This document shows, piece by piece, positions 1-6,978 of a stretch of 17,831 nt of DNA (positions are counted from its first letter, which is position 1; each line of letters begins with the position of its first letter). Location of the stretch: NCBI GenBank assembly GCA_002336855.1, contig DDEV01000137.1:1-17831 (forward strand). The letters run 5' to 3'. Position numbers and translations under genes: made by a program. The notes beneath the pieces are model-generated. The model worked only from the letters and a program-made list of their open reading frames with translations, was not told where the DNA came from and searched no databases. This stretch comes from Leucobacter sp. UBA1945 (GTDB taxonomy: Bacteria; Actinomycetota; Actinomycetes; Actinomycetales; Microbacteriaceae).

Positions 1-1
1 G

Positions 2-3000
2 CTCGGCAGCGCGCTGCCCGCGAGCGCGACTGAGCACGCCCCGCCCCCGGCGGTGGATCAGGCTGTCTCGGAGGAGGTGGCCGCGGCTGAGCAGGCGGCG
101 GCCGAAGCGGCAGCCGCCAAAGCCGAAGAAGCCGCGAAGATCGCGGCAGAGCAGCAAGCAGCCGAAGAGGCGGAACGAGAGGCCGCGCGGGCTGAGGCAG
201 AACGGGTCGCGGCAGAAGAGGCGGCAGAAGAGCCGGCGTCGGGTGAGCCCGAACCCTCCGCCGACGCCGCCACCACTAGCGCGCAACTCGCAGTCGCCGG
301 CCCCGGCGCGAACGGCTTGACGCCCGGCGACGGCAGCGGCGATGCCGAGTCGGCGACCCCTGAAGCGGAGCCATCCGACACCGAGCAGACCAATGGTCAG
401 CAGGCGGAGCAGGATGCGGTGGTGCCGAAAGCTCAGCCCACCGAGAAGGCGGCCGTCGGCGGCACCGCTGACATCGCCGTCACAGGTATTGCACCCGGGG
501 AAACCCGCACGGTGTCCGACGGTGTCCTCAGCGTGCTCGTGTACACGGCGAGTGTCGCAGGCCCGCCCGGTGTCGAGTTTCGCGTTGAAGCGGTCGGCCG
601 CCAGACCAGCGAGTGGTTGAAACCGGGCCAGCAGGCGCGAATGGTGTTCGGCAACGACACCGGCGGCGTGTTCACCGGCCTCATTCGGGTTGAGGTGCGC
701 AACAACGGCACCGAGCCGGCGAACGTCTACGTCGACCGCGGCTGGGAGCGCTCGAACATCGAGAAGCAGTTGCGCGTATACGCGAGCAACAACCGCACTG
801 AGCTGCGCGTGTGGGGCGACGTGCTGCCGCTGCCGCTCGGCAGAGAGGTGACGGTCAACGGTACGATCACGGGCATGAACGGGGAGCAGCGCAGTTTCTC
901 GGTGACCTCCACGAGCGACGGCCAGCGCGCTGACTACGAGTACGTCGCACGCGGCCTCGCGCCCGGAAGCTACACCGTGCACGCCACGGTCGAGGTCGAT
1001 GGCCAGATCTCCCGCATGGTAGGCGGGGGCGCGGTGATCCCGCTCAGCGATGCGCCTCGGTTGAGCCTGTGGTTCGAACCAGAGGTGGGCCCGAGCGAGG
1101 GGTACTTCAACCAGATCATGCAGGTGCGCATCAGCGTGCAGGATCCCGATGGTATCGAGTGGATCCGTGCGAAGCGGAACGGCGATAGGTATCAGGCCGT
1201 TGCCAACAACTCGCTCCAAACATTCACCGAGGACGGCCACCAGGTGCTCGAGGTGTGGGCGCGCGACATGCTCGGCAACGAGACGAACCCGCGCACACTT
1301 GAGTTCTATATCGACCGCACCCGGCCGATCATCTCCATCTCGGGCGCGCTCGAGCGCGGCACCGTAGAGCGGGGCGAAGCGGCCACCGCCGACTTCGGCT
1401 GCGACGACGCGACCTCCGGCGTCGCGAGCTGCACCATCTCCTGGAGCGGCGGGAGCGGTGGCGCCGAGCAACCGAGCGGCAGCGCGATCGACACCACCTA
1501 CGCCGGTACGTTCGCATACACCATCGTTGCGCGCGATCGCGCGGGCAACGAGATGCGCCGCCTGGGCATCCTCACCGTCGACCCCGGTGACATCACTCCA
1601 CCCACGGTCGACCACGAGGTCGTGCCACAGCCCGGCGCAACGGGCTGGCACCGCAGCGAAGCCGAGGTGATCCTCGATGCGCACGACGAGGACAGCGGCC
1701 TGGCCTCGTTGCAGTACCGTGTCGACAATGGCGAGTGGACGGATCCGCCCGTGCTCGGCGAACCGGTCCGGGTGTTGGTGTCGGGCGACGGCCATCACCG
1801 TGTCTGGTGGCGCGCAAGCGATGCGGCAGGCAACTCGACCGGTGCCCAGTCGGTACCGGTGAACATCGACGCAACGCGCCCGGTGATCTCAGTCGATCCT
1901 TCGCTGGAGGATCGCCAGGTGCCGATCGGCTCGGTCGTGAACGCGAGTTTCGCTTGCTCCGACGCGACATCAGGTGTCGAGAGCTGCGTGGGATCCACCC
2001 CCAACGGACAACCGCTCCCGAGCGATACCGCGGGCCTGCAGACGCTCCGCATCACGGCGACTGACGTCGCCGGCAACATCGAGACTCGCTACGTGAGTTA
2101 CCGTGTCGTGCCCGAGGGGGAGGCAGTGCTCGATGCGAGCGCAACCCCCGACCCACAGCGTCCGAGCGGTTGGTGGAACGGGCCGGTCGACATCATGCTC
2201 GATCCCGATCCGGCGACCGGAGCCTCTGGTGTCGAGTGGAGCCTCAGCGGTGCACAGACCGGAAGCGGCAAGACAGATGGCAGCGAGTCGATCTCGGTAA
2301 CGCAGGTTGGTATCACCGTGCTGCGCTACCAAGCGATCGATGAGTACGAGCGCCGGGGCCCCGTGAAGACCCTGGAGATCAGGATCGATACCACGAACCC
2401 GTCTGCCTCGTCGGTGCTCGACCCCGTGCCGAACGCGCGCGGCTGGTTGCGACTCGATTCGAACATGCGCATCGAGTCGAGCGACCGGGACTCCGGGGTG
2501 AGTCGACTCGACTTCCGGGTGGGCTCGGGGCCGTGGCAGGTCTCGTACCCCGGGTTCGCAGACGTGCCGATCACGGATGAGGGCGAGTATTCGGTCGAGT
2601 ATCGTGCCACCGACCATGCGGGCAATGAGACCGCGGTGCGTCAGCACGTGGTTCGGGTCGACAAGACTGCTCCAATTGTGGCCATCGATTCGTCGATCGC
2701 AGGAGCACGGGTTGAGGTCGGTACGCCGCTCAGCGCAGCATTCGACTGCGATGACGATCGTTCGGGAGTGCTGACCTGTCAAGGCATGTTGCCGCACGGC
2801 CAGACGCTTCCGACCGATACGGTGGGCACCTTCGAGTTCTGGGCTGCGGCGATCGACAATGCCGGAAACATCACTCGAGAGGTGGCTCAATACACCGTTG
2901 TCGCGCCCGAACCCGGCGGGAACGCCGGGGGAAATGCCGGTGGGAACGCCGGGGGTCAGCCCGGCGGCGGTTCAGGTCCGGACGGGTCGGTGACCGGCGA

Positions 3001-3130
3001 GGGTCGCGGTCTCGCGAATACGGGCGCACCCACCTTTGGCTGGGTGGCTGGGCTCGGCGGAGCGCTCGCAGTCGCAGGATCGCTGCTGCTGGCGGCACGC
3101 ACGAGCCGCAGGCGCTTGCGACAGGACTAG
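2..3130 (+). CDS. Large secreted, LAXTG-anchored surface protein with alternating Ig-like modules (5' end missing)
   Basis: Seen: the frame is open from base 2. Before the GTG at 53 it reads LGSALPASA-TEHAPPPA, which looks like the end of a signal peptide with a cleavage site, so the true start lies left of the window and that GTG is internal. Numbering from that GTG: an Ala/Glu-rich, probably coiled stretch at 1-60; a Pro/Gly/Glu linker to about 135; a beta-rich region at 140-330; then seven modules at 335-950. One module type carries GW...YR...DxAGN and resembles OmpL47/bacterial Ig-like domains. The other carries Cys-x9-Cys around SGV (450/460, 635/645, 899/909). A GGNA-repeat spacer, the LANTG signal at 987-991, a hydrophobic segment and a basic tail (RTSRRRLRQD) follow. 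Known: LAXTG motifs suit class E sortases of high-GC Gram-positives. Inference: an adhesin or structural wall protein; the ligand is unknown. No sortase gene lies in this window. Confidence 0.9.
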   Translation, partial: LGSALPASATEHAPPPAVDQAVSEEVAAAEQAAAEAAAAKAEEAAKIAAEQQAAEEAEREAARAEAERVAAEEAAEEPASGEPEPSADAATTSAQLAVAGPGANGLTPGDGSGDAESATPEAEPSDTEQTNGQQAEQDAVVPKAQPTEKAAVGGTADIAVTGIAPGETRTVSDGVLSVLVYTASVAGPPGVEFRVEAVGRQTSEWLKPGQQARMVFGNDTGGVFTGLIRVEVRNNGTEPANVYVDRGWERSNIEKQLRVYASNNRTELRVWGDVLPLPLGREVTVNGTITGMNGEQRSFSVTSTSDGQRADYEYVARGLAPGSYTVHATVEVDGQISRMVGGGAVIPLSDAPRLSLWFEPEVGPSEGYFNQIMQVRISVQDPDGIEWIRAKRNGDRYQAVANNSLQTFTEDGHQVLEVWARDMLGNETNPRTLEFYIDRTRPIISISGALERGTVERGEAATADFGCDDATSGVASCTISWSGGSGGAEQPSGSAIDTTYAGTFAYTIVARDRAGNEMRRLGILTVDPGDITPPTVDHEVVPQPGATGWHRSEAEVILDAHDEDSGLASLQYRVDNGEWTDPPVLGEPVRVLVSGDGHHRVWWRASDAAGNSTGAQSVPVNIDATRPVISVDPSLEDRQVPIGSVVNASFACSDATSGVESCVGSTPNGQPLPSDTAGLQTLRITATDVAGNIETRYVSYRVVPEGEAVLDASATPDPQRPSGWWNGPVDIMLDPDPATGASGVEWSLSGAQTGSGKTDGSESISVTQVGITVLRYQAIDEYERRGPVKTLEIRIDTTNPSASSVLDPVPNARGWLRLDSNMRIESSDRDSGVSRLDFRVGSGPWQVSYPGFADVPITDEGEYSVEYRATDHAGNETAVRQHVVRVDKTAPIVAIDSSIAGARVEVGTPLSAAFDCDDDRSGVLTCQGMLPHGQTLPTDTVGTFEFWAAAIDNAGNITREVAQYTVVAPEPGGNAGGNAGGNAGGQPGGGSGPDGSVTGEGRGLANTGAPTFGWVAGLGGALAVAGSLLLAARTSRRRLRQD
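2915..2962 (+). repeat. Imperfect 12-bp tandem repeat encoding GGNA units
   Basis: Three in-frame units (ggcgggaacgcc, gggggaaatgcc, ggtgggaacgcc) are followed by a degenerate fourth that reads GGQP. They encode the flexible Gly/Asn spacer between the last Ig-like module and the LANTG anchor. Such in-frame units can expand or contract without a frameshift, which would change the distance of the protein from the wall. Confidence 0.75.
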
Positions 3131-3150
3131 CCGGAACTCACCAGGTGGCT

Positions 3151-3191
3151 GAACGCCCGGGGTATCGTTGCGAAACGAACCTCGGGCGTTC
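3151..3191. terminator. Strong hairpin between convergent genes, probable bidirectional terminator
   Basis: GAACGCCCG at 3151-3159 pairs with CGGGCGTTC at 3183-3191. The stem continues inward through a G-T wobble and GGT/ACC, a bulged A, and TCGTT/AACGA, closing on the tetraloop GCGA at 3170-3173. That gives about 18 pairs with one bulge. It lies 20 bp after the stop of the surface-protein gene and 31 bp past the stop of the opposing LtrA gene. No T-run follows on either strand, which is common for actinobacterial terminators. Confidence 0.75.
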
Positions 3192-3222
3192 TGGTGCAGT
3201 GCGGGTTGAAGTCGATCATCCC

Positions 3223-4404
3223 CTACGCCAGCACACTTCGCCGCTGCCGAACTCGGTGCAGCTCGACTGTGACGACCGAGACGACCACGCAAGTCGCCGC
3301 TCCGACGATTGTGATGACCGGCAGGAGCGCGCACACGAGAGTCGCCAGCGCGGCGAGCAGAAACACCACCGATGCGGTTGAGGAGATTCTGCTGCGAAGC
3401 AGGATCAGCCAGACCACAGCCATGAAGACCGCTACGGGCACGGTAAGCGAGAGCGAGGCCGTCGCGGCACTCAAATGTTCCGACGCCCCTGAGAGCAGGT
3501 CGAGTTCAACCTCGATACCCGCGGAGATCGCGCCGACCGCCGCGAACAGCAGGTAGTGCGCGTATCCGAACGCGAAGCCGCTACTCGCCGAACTGAGTTG
3601 TTCGCCGTATTCGTGAGAGAAATACATCCACCACACACCGGCGGCCAACACGAGACCTGCCGCAGCGAGCCCGACGATGCCGTCAACGTGCTCGCCCGAG
3701 TTCAGCGCGTCGATGACCGCGTTGGCCGAGGCGAGCAGGCTCTCACCGAGCAGAATCAGCACGAACAGGCTGTAGCGCTCAGCAATGTGATGCGGGTGCC
3801 AGGGAGTGTTCCTCGCCCGCTCGGCCCACACCGGCACAAGCACCTCGAGCACCATTGCCGGCCAGAAGCTCCAGAACTGCACCTCGGCCGAGAAGGCGAT
3901 CCTCGCTACCCAAATGCCCTGCACCACAGAGATACCGACCGCATAACGCAGCGCGACCGCCCTGAGTTCCGGATCCGATGCCGCGAGCCGCACCCACTGC
4001 GCGACCATCGCAAGACGCATGATCACATAGCCCCAGGTGACGGTCGCCCACTCACCCTCGACCATGGCGTCGTGCACTCCAGCGGCGAGCACGAGCACGC
4101 CGCCCATCTGCACGATGGTCGTGACGCGATACAGCCAGTCGTCGGTGTCGAACGCCGAGGCGAACCAGGTGAAATTCATCCAGGCCCACCAGATAGCAAA
4201 GAAGATCATGGCGTACGCCAACACGGTCGCCATCGCGTGACCCTCGACTATGCCGTGATGCAGATTCTGCGAAGCCTGCGAAACGGCGATCACGAACACG
4301 AGATCGAAGAAGAGCTCGAGCGAGCTTGCGACGCGGTGCTGCTGGCGAGGGTCGCGACCCGACATGCGTACGAGGCCGAACCGCCCCAGTACGGTGCTGC
4401 TCAT
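3223..4404 (-). CDS. ltrA: LtrA family membrane protein (low temperature requirement protein A)
   Basis: The 393-residue product is highly hydrophobic, with about ten or more candidate membrane helices. It carries the LtrA hallmark SSLELFFDLVFV at residues 27-38, preceded by a basic N-terminus that is probably cytoplasmic, and then WWAWMNFTWFASAFDTDD. The length suits the family. The name comes from a Listeria mutant impaired in growth in the cold; the molecular role of the family is unknown. The chosen ATG overlaps the stop of the preceding 38-codon ORF in an ATGA junction and has no Shine-Dalgarno sequence of its own, so translation probably depends on coupling. An internal ATG at codon 14 is the alternative start. 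The opposing gene ends on the other side of the 3151-3191 hairpin. The family call is firm; the function is not. Confidence 0.88.
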   Translation of the reverse strand: MSSTVLGRFGLVRMSGRDPRQQHRVASSLELFFDLVFVIAVSQASQNLHHGIVEGHAMATVLAYAMIFFAIWWAWMNFTWFASAFDTDDWLYRVTTIVQMGGVLVLAAGVHDAMVEGEWATVTWGYVIMRLAMVAQWVRLAASDPELRAVALRYAVGISVVQGIWVARIAFSAEVQFWSFWPAMVLEVLVPVWAERARNTPWHPHHIAERYSLFVLILLGESLLASANAVIDALNSGEHVDGIVGLAAAGLVLAAGVWWMYFSHEYGEQLSSASSGFAFGYAHYLLFAAVGAISAGIEVELDLLSGASEHLSAATASLSLTVPVAVFMAVVWLILLRSRISSTASVVFLLAALATLVCALLPVITIVGAATCVVVSVVTVELHRVRQRRSVLA

Positions 4405-4517
4405 GCGTGGGGCGGGATTCGGAACGAGGCGATGCGGTCGCCCTCGACTGTGACCAATGCGGTCGATTCGCCGGTGACGACCCGCCGCACTGCTTCGGGA
4501 ACATGAATGTTGCTCAT
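4401..4517 (-). CDS. Small 38-residue ORF translationally coupled to the LtrA gene
   Basis: The ORF starts MSNIHVPEAVRRVV and ends SFRIPPHA; I do not recognise it. A near-perfect Shine-Dalgarno (AGGAGGA at 4524-4530) lies 6 nt before its ATG, the best ribosome site in this part of the window. Its TGA shares bases with the ATG of the LtrA gene (ATGA, bases 4401-4404), and LtrA has no ribosome site of its own. There is no hydrophobic segment, so it is probably cytoplasmic: a charged N-terminal half and a short strand-like stretch (TALVTVEGDRIASF). It could be a real small protein, a regulatory cistron that loads ribosomes onto ltrA, or a remnant of a longer gene. The coupling is seen directly; expression is inferred. 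Confidence 0.6.
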   Translation of the reverse strand: MSNIHVPEAVRRVVTGESTALVTVEGDRIASFRIPPHA

Positions 4518-4621
4518 ATCTCTTCCTCCTTCATCGTTAGAGAGCGCCGGTCTGCAGAAAAGTGACGCTTGTCATCGCTCTCAGCTCGTTGCTCATATCC
4601 GTTGCGCGTGACCGTTCGCAG
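4518..4621 (-). promoter_or_regulatory. Upstream region of the small ORF-ltrA pair, with Shine-Dalgarno and a duplicated start context
   Basis: This 104-bp gap separates the hydrolase stop from the small ORF. It holds the AGGAGGA ribosome site. A 12-bp direct repeat (GATATGAGCAAC on the minus strand) occurs once at the small-ORF start (4509-4520) and again at 4588-4599, where it opens a 19-codon frame with no Shine-Dalgarno. I found no convincing -35/-10 pair and no terminator hairpin after the hydrolase, so read-through from the hydrolase gene is possible. Confidence 0.4.
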
Positions 4622-5407
4622 TCAGGATCGTGTGATGGCATCGGTGCCTCCTGTGTTCGGCGAGGTCAGCAAGTGTCGAACGAAGAACCGGTTCGCGTCT
4701 TCGCCCGCGTGCCTCGGCACTCCGGTGTGCCCGCCGAGGTTCGCGTTCAGCGTCTTCTCTCGCGACCCTAGCGCATCGAAAAGTTCGAGTGCCATCTGTC
4801 GGTCGTTGCCCTCGTCATCCCACTGCAGCAGCATGTAAGAAGGAATGGTGATCCCGCGCGCCTGCTCGAGAATCGACCGGGGCACGTAGCTGCCGGCGAA
4901 AAGCACGGCCGCCGCGATTCGATCATCTACCGCCGCGAGGTGCACTCCGATCGAGACCACCCCGCCCGAGAAGCCGACCGGGCCGGCGAGCTCGGGCAGG
5001 TCAAGCAGCGCGTCGAGCGTTGCCTGCCAATCGGGCACTGCCTGGTCTACGAGCGGCAGCACGAGGCGGTCGACCACGTCATCGGGCACCGGCAGACCCG
5101 CCGTGACCGCGTCGCGTAGCTCGGTGCGGGCCTCGGCGACACCAGCAGGTGCGGGCCGGTCGCCGGCCCCCGGCAGCTCGATCGTGGCCGTCGCGAAGCC
5201 CGACCGCGCGATGGCCTGCGCCCGAGGAAAGAGCCGCGGGCGCATCTGCTCCAGGCTCGCGCCGCCGCCGGGTTGGCCTGCGAGAATAAGCGGCACCGGC
5301 TCGGCGGCCGAGGCGCGTACCGGCGTCCAGAGTATGCCCCGAATCTCGCCGAGGGTGAACTCGCGCTCGATCACGTTGTCGAAGCGCTGAAAAGAAGTGA
5401 ATTGCAT
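4622..5407 (-). CDS. Alpha/beta hydrolase (dienelactone hydrolase/peptidase-like fold)
   Basis: A 261-residue cytoplasmic protein with no signal peptide. The nucleophile elbow G-F-S-G-G is at 145-149 (Ser147), an oxyanion-type loop AGQPGGG at 43-49, an acidic candidate in QWDDEGND (Asp197/198) and the terminal catalytic His in LGGHTGV (His227). Spacing and length fit a single-domain esterase/lipase-type hydrolase; the substrate cannot be told from sequence. The ATG has AAAGGAA about 7 nt upstream. The gene is divergent from the flavoprotein gene and is preceded by a short leader ORF with a strong ribosome site (5453-5503). The next genes in the same direction are the small ORF and ltrA, about 105 bp downstream. 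Whether these form one transcript is uncertain. Confidence 0.82.
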   Translation of the reverse strand: MQFTSFQRFDNVIEREFTLGEIRGILWTPVRASAAEPVPLILAGQPGGGASLEQMRPRLFPRAQAIARSGFATATIELPGAGDRPAPAGVAEARTELRDAVTAGLPVPDDVVDRLVLPLVDQAVPDWQATLDALLDLPELAGPVGFSGGVVSIGVHLAAVDDRIAAAVLFAGSYVPRSILEQARGITIPSYMLLQWDDEGNDRQMALELFDALGSREKTLNANLGGHTGVPRHAGEDANRFFVRHLLTSPNTGGTDAITRS

Positions 5408-5452
5408 GGTCGTTCCTTTGGGAGTGCGTTGCTGTCGGCGCTCCCGAGCGAC

Positions 5453-5503
5453 CTATCGCCCCGCCGTGACCCCAGAGGGGAGCACCCACGTCGATTCGTT
5501 CAC
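5453..5503 (-). other. Possible 16-codon leader ORF upstream of the hydrolase gene
   Basis: On the minus strand AGGAGG sits 8 nt before a GTG that opens MNESTWVLPSGVTAGR and stops at TAG, 45 bp before the hydrolase ATG. A small GC hairpin (CCCC-TCT-GGGG) lies inside the frame and a second, CGCTC-GG-GAGCG, lies between the leader stop and the hydrolase. This resembles a translated leader but shows no run of a single amino acid that would name an effector. It may be a chance frame. Confidence 0.35.
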
Positions 5504-5568
5504 GGGTACCACCTCCTCGTTCTGCTTGCGTCTCACGGACACGGGAAGACTAACACCGTTCTTCGAGG

Positions 5569-5586
5569 TTGGCGATTGCCAATTGG
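5569..5586. promoter_or_regulatory. Overlapping palindromes in the divergent hydrolase/flavoprotein promoter region
   Basis: TTGGC-GATT-GCCAA (5569-5582) overlaps CCAATTGG (5579-5586), midway in the 226-bp gap between the two divergent starts. TTGCCA at 5576-5581 could serve as a -35 for the flavoprotein gene, with a poor -10 (GAATTT, 5600-5605) 18 nt on. The position suits an operator acting on both genes, but no regulator gene lies beside it. Confidence 0.35.
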
Positions 5587-5633
5587 GCTCGAGCAGTGGG
5601 AATTTCTCGTCTTCGCGCCGGGTTGTTCCCTGC

Positions 5634-6761
5634 ATGCGCGCAGTCGATGTTCTGGTGATCGGGGCCGGTCAAGCCGGCCTCTCTGCCGCGTACCATCTGC
5701 AGCGCCGCGGCTTCGTGCCCGCGACCCGCGCGAGCGAGGGCGACCGCAGCTTCGTCGTGCTCGATGCTGAGGCAGGCCCTGGCGGCGCCTGGCGGCATCG
5801 CTGGGAGACGCTGCGCATGGGGACCGTCAACGGCATTCACGAGCTGCCCGGATTCGCCGTGCCCCCGGCCGACCCGCAGGCGGCGAGCCGCGACGTGCTG
5901 CCCGCCTACTTCGCCGAGTACGAGGCGCGTTTCGGGCTCGAGGTGCAGCGCCCGGTTCGCGTGACCGCGGTTCGTCACTCCGCGACGCCGGTTTCGCCCG
6001 GTGTCGCGACGTCTTCGGGCGACGAGGATCCCCAGGCCCCGCTGATCGTCGACTCTGATGCGGGGCAGTGGGCCGCCGACTACGTGATCAACGCGACCGG
6101 CACCTGGACCCGCCCGTTCTGGCCGCACTACCCGGGCCAAGAGACTTTCAGGGGCCGTCAGCTCCATGTGCACGACTACGTCTCGGCCGACGAGTTCGCG
6201 GGGCAGCGCGTCGTGATCGTCGGCGCCGGCATCTCGGCGACGCAGCTGCTCGAAGAGATCTCGCACGTGGCAGAGACGTTCTGGGTGACCCGCACAGAGC
6301 CCGAGTGGGTCGAGCTGTTCGATGAGGCGACCATTCTCGCCTCGCTCGCAAAGGTCGACGAGCGCACGCGCAATGGTCTGCCGCCGTCGAGCGTCGTGCA
6401 CGTCACCGGCATGCACCGGGCACCTTGGGTAGAGCGGGCCGATGAACGCGGGGTGCTGGTTCGGCACCCCATGTTCGAGAGCATCGAGCCCGACGGCGTG
6501 CGCATGCCGGACGGCTCGTTCGAGCGGGCCGACGCGATTCTCTGGGCCACCGGCTTTCGAGCCGAGACCCGGCACCTCGCGCCGCTCGACATCCGCACCG
6601 CAGAGGGCGGCATCAGGGTCGAGCGCGGAAGGTCGCTCGACGAACCGAGGCTGTTCGTGATCGGCTACGGCTCTTCGCAGTCGACCATTGGCGCTAATCG
6701 GGCCGGCCGCGACGCGGTTCGGGCGATCCTCGCCGAAATACCTGCTGCCGAGCTATCTTGA
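5634..6761 (+). CDS. FAD-dependent monooxygenase/oxidoreductase, CzcO-like
   Basis: A 375-residue protein beginning MRAVDVLVIGAGQAG, a Rossmann FAD-binding turn (GAGQAG at 10-15) as near the N-terminus as this family expects. That is why I chose the ATG at 5634; the frame runs open further left, but those starts would run across the divergent hydrolase start. GGAWRHRW follows as the flavoprotein signature before the substrate region. A second nucleotide-binding turn, VVIVGAGISA (about 193-200), would hold NAD(P)H. ATGFR near 305-309 is the usual motif before the last FAD contact. Known: relatives act as flavin-containing or Baeyer-Villiger-type monooxygenases; many are annotated as K+ transport or CzcO flavoproteins without proof. 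The substrate is unknown. There is no clear ribosome site at this start. It appears to be monocistronic, followed by the 6802-6850 palindrome. Confidence 0.82.
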   Translation: MRAVDVLVIGAGQAGLSAAYHLQRRGFVPATRASEGDRSFVVLDAEAGPGGAWRHRWETLRMGTVNGIHELPGFAVPPADPQAASRDVLPAYFAEYEARFGLEVQRPVRVTAVRHSATPVSPGVATSSGDEDPQAPLIVDSDAGQWAADYVINATGTWTRPFWPHYPGQETFRGRQLHVHDYVSADEFAGQRVVIVGAGISATQLLEEISHVAETFWVTRTEPEWVELFDEATILASLAKVDERTRNGLPPSSVVHVTGMHRAPWVERADERGVLVRHPMFESIEPDGVRMPDGSFERADAILWATGFRAETRHLAPLDIRTAEGGIRVERGRSLDEPRLFVIGYGSSQSTIGANRAGRDAVRAILAEIPAAELS

Positions 6762-6801
6762 GCTGACCTCGTTCGCGTGATTCCTCCCCTCCCGTAGCAA
6801 T

Positions 6802-6850
6802 TGGGCACTTAATGTTGTCTGAACTCAGCAGAGACAACACCTACTGCCCA
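6802..6850. repeat. 49-bp nested interrupted palindrome
   Basis: Outer arms TGGGCA (6802-6807) and TGCCCA (6845-6850) and inner arms TGTTGTCT (6813-6820) and AGACAACA (6832-6839) are all perfect. They are separated by equal 5-nt unpaired stretches on each side and an 11-nt centre. It begins 40 bp after the flavoprotein stop and ends 46 bp before the putative ECF promoter. As RNA it would be a two-part hairpin, so it could be a terminator (no T-tract). As DNA the equal spacing would suit a dimeric or tetrameric regulator. Confidence 0.55.
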
Positions 6851-6896
6851 TCTGCTTGAGCAGGGCGATCAAGCTTGAAAAAATTTCTCGCGAGCT

Positions 6897-6923
6897 TGTC
6901 GATTCGCAATACTCTGGTTCGAC
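6897..6923 (+). promoter_or_regulatory. Probable ECF42-type promoter for the DGPF-sigma operon
   Basis: TGTCGA (6897-6902), then 17 nt, then CGAC (6920-6923). From memory, the published ECF42 target motif in Streptomyces is TGTCGA at -35 with a CGA/TC-type -10, which this matches. A transcript starting near 6930 would carry about 50 nt before the DGPF ATG, including its GGAG ribosome site. It implies that the sigma factor encoded downstream drives its own operon. Confidence 0.6.
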
Positions 6924-6978
6924 GTAGTGAGTAAGAAGGATCAACCGGCCTTCGAAGCACACCAACATTGGAGTCATC

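Noticed and set aside
1970..2890. 306-codon minus-strand frame inside the surface protein gene
   Set aside because: Composition of a shadow frame; the plus strand shows regular Ig-like repeats throughout.
3556..4506. 316-codon plus-strand frame opposite ltrA
   Set aside because: Arg/His/Pro-rich shadow with no domain; the opposite strand encodes the hydrophobic LtrA protein.
5397..5633. Upstream extension of the flavoprotein frame
   Set aside because: It would run across the divergent hydrolase start and adds residues before a Rossmann fold that normally sits at the very N-terminus.
6860..6896. CAAGCTTG and CTCGCGAG palindromes with an A/T run before the ECF promoter
   Set aside because: Short 8-bp self-complementary words; no consistent larger structure, and expected by chance at this GC content.
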